The notes under the pieces: generated by a model
Told to the model about the DNA's origin: nothing
The model's input: the letters and a program-made list of their open reading frames with translations, nothing else
The model's database searches: none
Translations under genes and position numbers: made by a program
DNA from: an uncultured bacterium
Lineage (GTDB): Bacteria > Vulcanimicrobiota > CADAWZ01
NCBI GenBank assembly: GCA_902790465.1
Contig: CADASF010000028.1
Location: 1-33,197, forward strand
Direction of reading: 5' to 3'
DNA: 33,197 nt
Shown here: piece after piece, positions 1 to 7,576 of the stretch
Position numbering within the stretch: the first letter of the stretch is position 1
Layout of the letters: the number at the start of each line of letters is the position of its first letter

Positions 1-1580
1 GTCTGCGTTTGTAACGCTCTTGTCTGTGTCCATCATCAATTTAGACAAAGCCGAAATACTGCCCATTATTCGAGATTTAAGCCCTAAATCATCAACATTT
101 GGCTTCTTCAAATCTTTTAAGTCGTCAAAATTAATATCTTCATCAAGAGCATTTTGCGAAGTTGACAAAATAAAGACCTTGTAATCTGTTAAAAGTTTTT
201 CTTTTACAGCTCGTGAAAAATTAAGGCGGAACATCTCCTCGCCATACATTTCGACATCGTCCATCGAACAAAGGATCGATTCGTCTTTTCCTTTTGCATT
301 TTGTTCTCGTACTTTATTTTTTGCCTGTGCAGAATAAATACGAGGTGTAGCTGTCATATAAATTCGTTTTTTTGCTCTTATAAAATCGTTGTCGTGTACT
401 TTTGTAAATGCACTTCTTGTTTCTTCACTATCTGCATAACCAGTCGTGCGGTGTGCCTCATCACAAATGATTAGGTCTAATTCCCCTGCCGCCCCTCTTC
501 CGTCCTGTGGCTCTTGCGTATTATTCATAATCGAAGCAGTTGTGGAAGCAGAATTTTCACCAGTAGCCGAAGTGGGGATAAGGTAATTCACGGAATTAGA
601 ACGCAGTGGAGTTGGAGTGAATGCCTTGTCCCCATTCGGGCTTATAAGCTGTTCACTATCATTTCCACAACTGCGAGAACTTCCAAAATTAACTCCATAA
701 TTAGAATAATAAGTGTCAAGAGCCAGTTTTACTGCTTCTATTGATTGATAAGTAGAGAAAATGACTGTAAAATGACCGCTATTGCGACCTTCTGCAATCT
801 GACGAGCTATCTCGTGAGGATCAGTCGAGGCAGGATATGCCAAATCCTCCACAGATTCTACATTTGTGTCCTCATCTTTTTTTGTCTTTTTAGAAACCTT
901 TTCATCAGAACAAACACAAACCGCCTTAAATACTCCGTCATATTGATATTTCCACTCTCTCAATGTCTGCCCCAAAAGTGCAATAGAAGGAACAAGAAAC
1001 AATACAAAGCCCTTTCCGTTCGTCTCTTGTTCTGCAATCTTTAATGATGTAAAAGTTTTACCTGTGCCACAAGCCATAATGAGTTTGCCTCTGTCGTGAG
1101 TCAAAAGGTGCTTATGGACGGCTTCAAGTGCCTCTTTTTGATAAGGGCGGATTGTTTTTAATGGGATATTTGGATCACGCTGTGGAGTATTTAAAATAAC
1201 TTGATTGTAAAGTTCAAGCCAATCAATATTTGAATTTTCAAGTTCGGTTTTGGTTATTGTTATTATTCGGTTTTGTTGTTGATGTGCTTCATTTACTGCG
1301 TGGTCTGTCCAGTTGTTGGTGGAGGCAATAAAAAAGCGTTGATCAAATATTGACTTTCTGTTTGGATTTTGTGGTTCTTTTGAAAATAGGCGATTTGAGG
1401 CCGCAACAAATTTGGCTACATCTTCCTTGCTTACAAGTGTGCCTTCATCATAGCATTTACATTGAATAGCCCAATATTCGCCATTTTTTGTAGTTGCTAC
1501 AATATCTATTCCAATATCTTGACCACTGCCAAATTGCTTTTTTAATGGAAATGTCGTTGTATTATCTCTTCAAAGTGCAT
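1..1580 (-). CDS. Mrr-like nuclease + SF2 helicase (type ISP restriction enzyme-like), 3' part outside window, frameshifted near its start
   Basis: A long minus-strand reading frame stays open from about 1569 down to base 1, so the C-terminal part lies outside the window. The translation shows an Mrr-type PD-(D/E)XK nuclease near the N-terminus (GQDIGID, then EYWAIQCKCY with the Q-x-K signature). A superfamily II helicase follows: Walker A ACGTGKT, motif II DEAH, motif III MTATPR. This order matches large single-chain type ISP restriction-modification enzymes (LlaGI-like, COG4889-like), whose methyltransferase and target-recognition parts would lie beyond the left edge; that assignment is inference. 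The likely start is ATG at 1580, preceded by AGGAG and beginning MHFEEIIQRHF, but that frame stops at 1542-1544. The nuclease frame has an in-frame TGA at 1570-1572. A one-base indel between about 1545 and 1569 would join them. The gene is probably cotranscribed with the TIR gene upstream. It may be a pseudogene, phase-variable, or a sequencing error. Confidence 0.8.
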
Positions 1581-1591
1581 TGTAAATGTTT

Positions 1592-1612
1592 CTCCTAAAA
1601 ATCATTTAGGAG
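1592..1612 (-). promoter_or_regulatory. Hairpin sequestering the helicase-gene Shine-Dalgarno
   Basis: CTCCTAAA (1592-1599) and TTTAGGAG (1605-1612) form a perfect 8-bp stem with a 5-nt loop. On the minus strand the second arm contains the AGGAG that serves ATG 1580. The stem starts two bases after the TIR stop codon (1614-1616), so a ribosome finishing the TIR gene would melt it. This geometry suggests translational coupling; it lacks the U-tract of a terminator. Confidence 0.5.
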
Positions 1613-1613
1613 G

Positions 1614-2450
1614 CTAATCCCCCTGTCTCTTCTCTTTATCTTTGTCTATTATTTCCGTGATTTTGCTAAGAAATTCATTTCTTTTTCTTTCCCAATATGA
1701 AGAATTAAATTCACTTAATTTAAATTCTTCTATTATGTCGTTTTTTAGTTCCTCTAATCTTAGATTTAATAAATCTTTATCTGTATCATCTAATTTAATA
1801 CTTATTTGATTTTTATCAATACAGCCTTCAATTTGACTAAAATCAAATTTAGGCAAAAGGATAGATGTCCATTTATGCCTTAAAACCCAACTTGCTCCCA
1901 TTTCATTTAAACAAGCAGGACTGTCATAATATTCTTTTGATAATAGATAAATAACATGCAAATTGCTATTTTGAAATTCACTTCTTAGCCAGTCATAAAT
2001 ATTTTTATTAAGTGGTATAGAATAATCGGAAATAGAAGAACAGATAATATTTTTTCTTAATCCAATATCTTCAAGGAACTCAACAAAAGCCTTTACATAA
2101 TCTTTATTTTTACTTGAATGTGATATGAAAAGTTTTATAGTTTTTTCTTCTTTTTTCGATTTATTTAATAATTGATCCATTTTTTCTTTAGTAATCCTTG
2201 TATATTTCATTTGATAATTATCAGAAATATCGTCATCAATTCCCTTATAAAAGCCACGATCTTTTATTAAAAAATATTCTTTTGAACCATTTGGAAGATT
2301 TCTTTCCAATATATCATATTCTTCTATATTAACAGATGTATCTTCTGAAAATATCATCTTTTCTTGAACATTTGCTTTAATCTCTTTTATTTCACCATTT
2401 TGTTTATGAAGAGTTAAAGTCTCAGTAGGAAAATCATCTAAAAAAGACAT
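1614..2450 (-). CDS. TIR-domain protein with a conserved-looking N-terminal domain (defence effector-like)
   Basis: This 278-residue protein has a C-terminal bacterial TIR domain from about residue 104, opening with KLFISHSSKNKDY. The later segment SPACLNEMGASW places Glu183 where NAD-cleaving TIR domains carry their catalytic glutamate. Residues 1-95 form a separate small domain with the pattern ERNLPNGSKEYFLIKDRGFYKG. I remember similar segments at the N-termini of other bacterial immune-type proteins but cannot name a family. No signal peptide or membrane segment is visible, so it is probably cytosolic. The start is supported by AAAGGAAG upstream of ATG 2450. It lies between an HNH nuclease gene and a restriction helicase gene on the same strand, which fits an NADase or signalling effector in phage defence. 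No ThsA-like partner is present, so this is not a recognisable Thoeris system. Confidence 0.8.
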   Translation of the reverse strand: MSFLDDFPTETLTLHKQNGEIKEIKANVQEKMIFSEDTSVNIEEYDILERNLPNGSKEYFLIKDRGFYKGIDDDISDNYQMKYTRITKEKMDQLLNKSKKEEKTIKLFISHSSKNKDYVKAFVEFLEDIGLRKNIICSSISDYSIPLNKNIYDWLRSEFQNSNLHVIYLLSKEYYDSPACLNEMGASWVLRHKWTSILLPKFDFSQIEGCIDKNQISIKLDDTDKDLLNLRLEELKNDIIEEFKLSEFNSSYWERKRNEFLSKITEIIDKDKEKRQGD

Positions 2451-2583
2451 TTTTACTTCCTTTATGTTATATTTTTCTATAATAAAATATTTCGATAAAA
2501 ATTACTATTTTGCCTTTACACAAAGTGTGTAGTTGCTTATTATTCAACTTGTTAAGTTTACTTTTTATCATAACATTTTGCTT

Positions 2584-3558
2584 TTAAAATTCAACAATCT
2601 CGCCATCTTCTGTAATGAAAGTTAAAAAATATGGCTCATTAACAATTATATTATCAGATAATAAAATTGTTAATGTCAAAAAATTTTTATTAAACAAACT
2701 TACTATACAAAAAAGTTGTTTATTTATATTTACTAAAGATATAAAATGTCTTATTTTAGACAACTCAACATTTTCAACCGATAGTATATTCTTACACATT
2801 TCTATTATATTATTGTAGTCAAAAAAATTAAAATCAACAGAGCAAACTTTATGGCAAAAATCATAATTAAAATCTGTTTTTGTTGTAATTGCCTTATATA
2901 AATAATTTCTGATTTTCTCTGCAAAATTATTTTCTATATATGAAATCCCTAACTTCTCTACAGCATACTCATAAGCTATCTTCATAAAACCAAGACAAAT
3001 TTTAGAATAGTTTATTTCTTCACGATCTGTTAATTTAACAAAATTATTGTCTTTAGTCATTGAAACAGGATTATTGAGAATATTTTCAATGTCTTGTTCG
3101 CTCAAAAATTTAAATTCTCTTCGTAATTTTTTAGTTAAAATCTTTTTACATTCTTCAATACTTGAAAAAGTAGCGTTAATATTCACAATATTATCTTCAT
3201 TTTCTTTTATATCAATAATAGTTTTCAATTTAAAGCCATTATTTTTTTTCAAATATTCTCTTCCATCATCGCCAGTAATTGTTTTTATTTTTTTGTCAAA
3301 AAGTCCAATATCTTTATCTTTTTCTAATTCTGTCTTTCTTATTAACCTAGATAGAATATTATCCTTAACTAAATATGAATCAACTATTCTACCAAGCTCA
3401 TTATTACATTTTTTACAAACTCCAAAAGTAACTAATTTAGTATTTCCAAATGCTTCTGGTATTATATGTTCTTTACTTCTTGTTACAAGATCATCAAATT
3501 TTTTCTTACAAATCATGCAAAAATCTATCTTTTTATTTTCCATTTTGTATTTTCTCAT
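2584..3558 (-). CDS. HNH-type endonuclease-like protein
   Basis: This 324-residue protein carries a zinc-binding HNH-type N-terminus: C14-x2-C17, then SKEHIIPEAFG with His31, then VCKKCNNELG with Cys48, Cys51 and Asn52. The spacing matches the HNH proteins whose signature is EHIIPxxxGG...CxxCN. The rest (about 90-324) is rich in Lys, Asn and Ile and shows no motif I recognise; it may recognise a target or partner. GGAG lies about 15 nt upstream of ATG 3558. ATG 3543 (MENKKIDF) is an alternative start. The gene is followed after 133 nt by the TIR gene and may share a transcript with it. The nuclease fold is seen; a role in defence is inferred from the neighbours. Confidence 0.72.
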   Translation of the reverse strand: MRKYKMENKKIDFCMICKKKFDDLVTRSKEHIIPEAFGNTKLVTFGVCKKCNNELGRIVDSYLVKDNILSRLIRKTELEKDKDIGLFDKKIKTITGDDGREYLKKNNGFKLKTIIDIKENEDNIVNINATFSSIEECKKILTKKLRREFKFLSEQDIENILNNPVSMTKDNNFVKLTDREEINYSKICLGFMKIAYEYAVEKLGISYIENNFAEKIRNYLYKAITTKTDFNYDFCHKVCSVDFNFFDYNNIIEMCKNILSVENVELSKIRHFISLVNINKQLFCIVSLFNKNFLTLTILLSDNIIVNEPYFLTFITEDGEIVEF

Positions 3559-3560
3559 TA

Positions 3561-3690
3561 CTATATGTTTGGCTTTTCTCCGTGTTCAAATCTTGCTTGT
3601 CGAGCTAATGCCAAAGCCTTTTCTGTTCCTTCTTCATCTACATCGCTTATATCCCTTATAAATAGTCTCAATAGGTTTTATTTCAATCAT
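3561..3690 (-). pseudogene. Internally deleted remnant of a small hypothetical gene
   Basis: ATG 3690 begins MIEIKPIETIYKGYK, which I recognise as the start of a widespread phage/plasmid hypothetical family (typically MIEIKPIET.YKGY.FRSR.EARWAVFFD). After that codon the frame breaks. In another frame the DNA continues as DVDEEGTEKALALARQ, then ARFEHGEKPNI and a stop at 3561-3563, which resembles the C-terminal end of the same family (ARFEHGE). The middle of the gene is missing, so this is a deletion remnant. It abuts the HNH gene start (3558) and may have been part of a mobile element that carried the cluster. Family recognition is from memory; the broken frame is seen directly. Confidence 0.6.
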
Positions 3691-3832
3691 AATTCTGTTT
3701 TTTAAAAAAAATTAGACAAAATTTTTCATTTTGCCTTTAAAAACATTAAAATTAGTCTAATATGATAATTACTTGATAGATAAATAAAAACAGGGTGTCT
3801 TTATAAACTCTAATTTTGAAAAATTTCCCATT

Positions 3833-5425
3833 TTATAAAATTATTTGCCTTTTTTCATCGTCTGCGACAAATACTGCTGTTATTATTTTTTTTGTCGATT
3901 TATAAGCAGAAGCATAATCTCTCGATTTTATCTGTTCCTCTCCTTCTTGTCGCTTTTTATCTACATCTTTTGAAGTTGAAGCAAATTTAAATTCGATAAC
4001 TATAACTAATTTGTCTTTAAAGACAACAACTACATCTGGACGACCTTTAAAAGTATGTACTTCTGAAAAATATGTTATTTTTGCACCACTTAGCAACATC
4101 AAAAATAACGAACGATACCAAGATTCATCTCTATCTTTGTAGTCATCCTGTTTTTTTTCTCCTTCGATAGAAGGAGCGAATATGTTTTCGGGAATAGCTT
4201 TTAATGCCTCATTAAATATATTGGCAACCTGTGCAATATCTTCTACTTCCAAAGATTCCCAAATATCACTACTAAATTCAGCATCATCTTGTATATTGTA
4301 AAAATTTTCAAGAAAAAGCCTATCCATTGAACTTTTTACTTCTTCATTTGGATAATCAAGAATAAGTATATTGCCCTTTCTTTCTGAAATAGTCAAATAA
4401 CCTGCTTGATATAAAAAACTTTCTACACTTGTACTTTCTATTTCGTGAGAATTTGTAAAATCTTCATATACTTTTTTATGTATATATTCTTTTGGGGCTT
4501 TTATTTTATGACTTTTTAAATATTTAGCAAGAAATGAAGGAGTTGCAGAATTGTACCAATAATTGCTAAAATTTGAATCAGCAAAAAAATTTAAAACTGA
4601 AAATGGATTATATACTCTTGTTTCACCATCAAATGAGAATCCATCATAATATTCTTTTATTTTTGCAATTAACTCTTCTCTATCCATATATAATTCTTTT
4701 TCTGTATTTTCTATCCAATCAACAAAATTATCTTCAAGTTCTTTTTGGGTATATCCAACTATATCACTGTATTCTTTTAACATTGATATATCTTTTAAAT
4801 TATTTAAACAAGAAAAAACTCCAGTTTTACTAAATTTTGAGACACCTGTTATAAATATAAATTTTACTTGACTACAACCTTTTAAAACACCATAAAATGA
4901 ACGAAGAGTTTCTCGCATCTCATTCGCTTTTTCTAAATTATTTATATTGTCTGTTATTGGTTTATCATATTCATCTATAAGAAGTACAACATGTCCAAAC
5001 TGCTCATATAATTCATTTATTACATCAAGAAAAACATCATCTGAATTATCTTTAACAACTATATCAAGTTTATATTTTTTTATATAATACCTAACAAGAT
5101 AATTTATAAGTGAATTATTTAATCCTCCACCATCTTTATATTTAGCTAAAAGACTCATATCCAATTTTATAACTGGACTTGGGTGTTTTGATTGCTCTTT
5201 TACCCATTCCTCTGCATATAATCCTTTAAATAGTTCTGCTTCACCTTGAAACATCGCCTCTAATGTTGACAAAGTAAGAGATTTTCCAAAACGACGAGGA
5301 CGAGATAGAAAATAACTTTTTTCTGTTTTAGCAAGTTGAAGTAATTTTTCTGTTTTATCTACATAAAGATAATTATTTCTGCGAATTTTTTCAAAATCTT
5401 GAACACCTATTGGCAATTCTTGCAT
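3833..5425 (-). CDS. AAA-ATPase-like / PD-(D/E)XK nuclease family protein
   Basis: A complete 530-residue protein of the family annotated as AAA-ATPase_like plus a C-terminal PD-(D/E)XK domain (formerly DUF1703). The N-terminus MQELPIGVQDFEKIRRNNYLYVDKT is typical. Walker A is the family variant RPRRFGKSL (42-50), and Walker B is VVLLIDEYDKP with D151-E152. The C-terminus has GRPDVVVVF (Asp464) then VIVIEFKF (Glu478, Lys480), the nuclease core. AAGGAGG lies upstream of ATG 5425. Such genes are often present in many copies in gut bacteria, and their function is unsettled (defence, toxin or transposon-associated roles have been suggested). Its promoter region is unusually hairpin-rich (5455-5589). 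The gene looks intact. Confidence 0.88.
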   Translation of the reverse strand: MQELPIGVQDFEKIRRNNYLYVDKTEKLLQLAKTEKSYFLSRPRRFGKSLTLSTLEAMFQGEAELFKGLYAEEWVKEQSKHPSPVIKLDMSLLAKYKDGGGLNNSLINYLVRYYIKKYKLDIVVKDNSDDVFLDVINELYEQFGHVVLLIDEYDKPITDNINNLEKANEMRETLRSFYGVLKGCSQVKFIFITGVSKFSKTGVFSCLNNLKDISMLKEYSDIVGYTQKELEDNFVDWIENTEKELYMDREELIAKIKEYYDGFSFDGETRVYNPFSVLNFFADSNFSNYWYNSATPSFLAKYLKSHKIKAPKEYIHKKVYEDFTNSHEIESTSVESFLYQAGYLTISERKGNILILDYPNEEVKSSMDRLFLENFYNIQDDAEFSSDIWESLEVEDIAQVANIFNEALKAIPENIFAPSIEGEKKQDDYKDRDESWYRSLFLMLLSGAKITYFSEVHTFKGRPDVVVVFKDKLVIVIEFKFASTSKDVDKKRQEGEEQIKSRDYASAYKSTKKIITAVFVADDEKRQIIL

Positions 5426-5454
5426 ATATATATATCCTCCTTCGCATTTTTTTT

Positions 5455-5589
5455 CTCCTTAATTTCATTAAGGAGCTTATTTTTCGAAAGAGCTTAAATG
5501 CTCCTTACTCATTTCTTAGCTTTATAGCTAAGGAGCTTATCCTTCCTATTATTTATTTTTTTCTAAAATTAAGGAGCTTAAATGCTCCT
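5455..5589. repeat. Array of short hairpins built on AAGGAGCTTA
   Basis: AAGGAGCTTA occurs three times in the same orientation (5470-5479, 5530-5539, 5571-5580), each able to pair with nearby complements. The hairpins are 5455-5463 with 5467-5475 (9 bp, 3-nt loop), 5470-5476 with 5500-5506, 5515-5520 with 5527-5532, and 5572-5577 with 5584-5589. On the minus strand these lie in the leader of the AAA/PD-(D/E)XK gene. They could be alternative RNA structures, a protein-binding array, or decayed terminator-like repeats. Confidence 0.55.
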
Positions 5590-5672
5590 CTTAATATATA
5601 TCTACAATAAAAATATCAACAAATTAATTTTATCACACCTCGATAAAAAATGCAATAAAAGACACTTTTGAA

Positions 5673-5706
5673 CAAAAAAAAGACCTCTAATCTAAAATTA
5701 GAGGTC
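5673..5706 (-). terminator. Orphan Rho-independent terminator
   Basis: GACCTCTAAT (5682-5691) and ATTAGAGGTC (5697-5706) form a perfect 10-bp stem with a 5-nt loop. Read on the minus strand, it is followed by a run of Us (5673-5681). No minus-strand gene lies immediately upstream, so it either ends an unannotated RNA or is left over from a deleted gene. The sequence just before it resembles that before the terminator at 7445-7492. Confidence 0.65.
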
Positions 5707-6004
5707 GGAGACTATGACAAAAAATTTTACCCTTTTTTTGTACCTGATATAAATAATTTTAGAAAAAAAATAAAAATCCTTCTTTTTTTTTAAAAAAAAT
5801 AAAAAAAAATTAAGGGATGTTTGTAAACTTTATTTCTTATAAATTTACATTGTTTATTTTCAGCTTACGCCACTTTTTGGATATAAGATATTCACTAGGT
5901 CATTTTTTCCTCTTAAAATTTACTTAAAAATTGAGCCGATCGCCTCTATCGTAGAATGAGATTGTGATCTATTTAATAAATTGCTAAATTAAAATTAAGT
6001 GGTT

Positions 6005-6083
6005 GAGATTGCCACGGTCGCACAGCTCCCTCGCAATGACATCGCTTCTAAATAGTGGCTATTCGCTTCTAAATAGTGGCTAT
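6005..6083. repeat. REP-like intergenic repeat fragment plus 21-bp tandem duplication
   Basis: Bases 6005-6040 run from GAGATTGCCACGGTCG to CTCCCTCGCAATGAC, the recognisable form of a dispersed GTCATTGCGAG...GGCAATCTC intergenic repeat found in many unrelated bacteria. Directly after it, 6042-6062 is repeated perfectly as 6063-6083 (21 bp, TCGCTTCTAAA...GGCTAT). The base composition differs from the surrounding AT-rich DNA. Probably a non-coding mobile or slippage-derived element. Confidence 0.55.
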
Positions 6084-6152
6084 TTTGGTATATTTTAAAA
6101 TATAAAAAAAGCAAATTAAGAGGCTTTATATTTTATTTTTGAAATTTTTTTA

Positions 6153-6181
6153 TTGACTTCCAGCTGTAGTTCTGATATAAT
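6153..6181 (+). promoter_or_regulatory. Consensus sigma-70 promoter of the DUF3089 hydrolase gene
   Basis: TTGACT at 6153-6158 and a perfect TATAAT at 6176-6181 are separated by 17 bp. Transcription would begin near 6188, giving a leader of about 130 nt before ATG 6319. The leader contains small hairpins: CCTG/CAGG around 6204-6215, CATTG/CAATG around 6237-6250, and GCAGAA/TTCTGC around 6250-6280. None matches a riboswitch I know. Confidence 0.75.
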
Positions 6182-6318
6182 TTGTTTGTATCTTTGTGCC
6201 TGTTTGCAGGTATAAAAATTTCAATATATATTTCCTCATTGTGGACAATGCAGAAGTCTAAAAAGAATAAGATTTCTGCGTTTTCAAAATACATAATTAA
6301 TAGCGAAAGGATTTAGAG

Positions 6319-7305
6319 ATGAATAACAATACTTCGTCATCAGAAGCATACGGTGTTAAACCCGACTACTCTAAGAAAACCAGCTGGTACAAAATTCCAG
6401 ATATCACCAAGGATGTCGACACATTCTACATTTATGCAACAAACTATATACTGACGAGCTACGAAGACGGTGCACCCAATTACGCAACAATCGACAATGC
6501 CGAGATGTTAGCTAATGTACCAATCGAATATAGGGAACATACAACCACATTCGAAGACTCTACCAATGTGTTTATGCCGTACTATCGCCAAGTTGGTATG
6601 AAATATGCTGGGGAAGCCTGTAATAAGATGGGAAACTTCGATTTAGCACTTTCTGGCATTTGCTACGATGACATAGCTGCTGCACTCGACTACTATTTTG
6701 AACACTACAATGAAGGACGTCCATTCATCATTGCAGGTCACAGCCAAGGTGCGGCCTTAGTTAGACTCATACTAAAGAAATACTTCAAGGAGCACCTCGA
6801 TCGCTACGAGAGAATGGTTGCCGCATATGTTATAGGCTACTCCATCACAAAAGAAGACCTCGAAAACAACCCACACTTGAAGTTCGCCTCTGGTGAGACC
6901 GACACAGGCGTCATCGTCAGCTGGAACACCGAAGGCAAAAAGAATGTGGAATCAAAGGCTCATAATGTTGTGGTAATAAAGAACGAAATCAGCATCAACC
7001 CACTAAACTGGAAGCTCGACGAAACATACGCACCAGCGAGTGAGAACTTAGGTTCACTCATACATAACGAAAAAACTGACGAGCTTGAGATTGCGGATAT
7101 TGGTGCAGATGCTCAGATAAATCTTGCCCGTGGCGTTGTCGTGACAAACGCTACTTCCCCAGCACTACCAGAGGAAGCCATTAAAATTTCGACAGAATTC
7201 TTTGGAGCGGATGCTCGCCATGCCTGTGACTACACATACTTTTACAACAACATCAAGGACAATGTAGCAAAGAGAGTTGCCGCATATCTATCTAAGCAAA
7301 AATAA
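6319..7305 (+). CDS. DUF3089 family alpha/beta serine hydrolase
   Basis: A 328-residue protein with the nucleophile elbow AGHSQGAALV (Ser142) and a late HACDYTYFYNN (His301) typical of DUF3089 lipase-like proteins. It begins MNNNTSSSEAYGVKPDYSKK without a signal peptide, whereas I expect many relatives to be exported or lipoproteins, so this one looks cytosolic. The upstream in-frame stop TAG lies just before AGATG, and the SD is probably GAAAGGA. It is monocistronic, with its own consensus promoter and flanking hairpins. Its codons (CTC, GAC, AAC, TAC, ACC) and base composition are visibly less AT-rich than the genes on both sides. This means either recent acquisition or selection for high expression; the giant coiled-coil gene at the right end shares part of this preference. 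The substrate is unknown, an ester or acyl bond. Confidence 0.8.
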   Translation: MNNNTSSSEAYGVKPDYSKKTSWYKIPDITKDVDTFYIYATNYILTSYEDGAPNYATIDNAEMLANVPIEYREHTTTFEDSTNVFMPYYRQVGMKYAGEACNKMGNFDLALSGICYDDIAAALDYYFEHYNEGRPFIIAGHSQGAALVRLILKKYFKEHLDRYERMVAAYVIGYSITKEDLENNPHLKFASGETDTGVIVSWNTEGKKNVESKAHNVVVIKNEISINPLNWKLDETYAPASENLGSLIHNEKTDELEIADIGADAQINLARGVVVTNATSPALPEEAIKISTEFFGADARHACDYTYFYNNIKDNVAKRVAAYLSKQK

Positions 7306-7364
7306 AAAGAATTAAAGATAGGTAAAATTTTTTCTATATTTTTCTAAATATCAAAAATGCGAAA

Positions 7365-7423
7365 TAAAAAAGGGGCTGTGAAAGCAAATAATAAATAAAT
7401 TATTTACTTTTTTCACAGCCCCT
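7365..7423 (-). terminator. Long-stem hairpin terminator in the convergent gap
   Basis: AGGGGCTGTGAAA (7371-7383) pairs perfectly with TTTCACAGCCCCT (7411-7423), a 13-bp stem with an AT-rich 27-nt loop. The U-run is on the minus strand (7365-7370). It could back up the RNase J terminator and also stop plus-strand transcription from the DUF3089 gene. Confidence 0.6.
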
Positions 7424-7444
7424 AAAAACTAAAAGATTCAATAC

Positions 7445-7492
7445 AAAAAAAAAGGCTCGGAAACTCACTTCTTAAAGAAATATGTTTCCGAG
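7445..7492 (-). terminator. Terminator of the nadE-dapA-rnj operon
   Basis: CTCGGAAAC (7456-7464) and GTTTCCGAG (7484-7492) form a 9-bp stem with an inner TTCTT/AAGAA stem. On the minus strand this is followed by nine Us (7445-7453). It lies 85 nt past the RNase J stop codon. Confidence 0.75.
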
Positions 7493-7576
7493 GTTAAGAG
7501 ATAATGAAAAAACATTTTACCCTTTTCTTTATGCCTTATTAAATATCTTAGACACGAACCCCCAAAATCCTTTTTT

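Larger units (their letters stand above)
5426..6318. other. 893-nt non-coding accessory tract
   Basis: No convincing gene is present on either strand. From left to right it holds a hairpin array (5455-5589), an orphan minus-strand terminator and associated tail sequence (5673-5740), AT-rich homopolymer runs, a REP-like fragment (6005-6040), a 21-bp tandem duplication (6042-6083), and the promoter and structured leader of the downstream hydrolase (6153-6318). The mixture suggests a site of repeated insertion and deletion. Confidence 0.6.

Noticed and set aside
514-1044. Plus-strand open frames opposite the helicase gene
   Set aside because: They lie on the complement of a coherent Mrr/helicase reading frame with recognisable motifs and have no SD or protein-like composition.
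1570-1572. TGA read as tryptophan or glycine (recoded genetic code)
   Set aside because: All other long genes use TGG for Trp and close with TAA or TAG, but this one TGA is better explained by the frameshift, since the SD-supported start lies in another frame.
2518-2558. Two small dyads (ACACA/TGTGT and AACTT/AAGTT) upstream of the TIR gene as operators
   Set aside because: Stems of 5 bp are common by chance in AT-rich DNA and no promoter elements could be placed relative to them.
5455-5589. CRISPR array
   Set aside because: Repeat copies are only about 10 nt, overlap in hairpins and have no uniform spacers.
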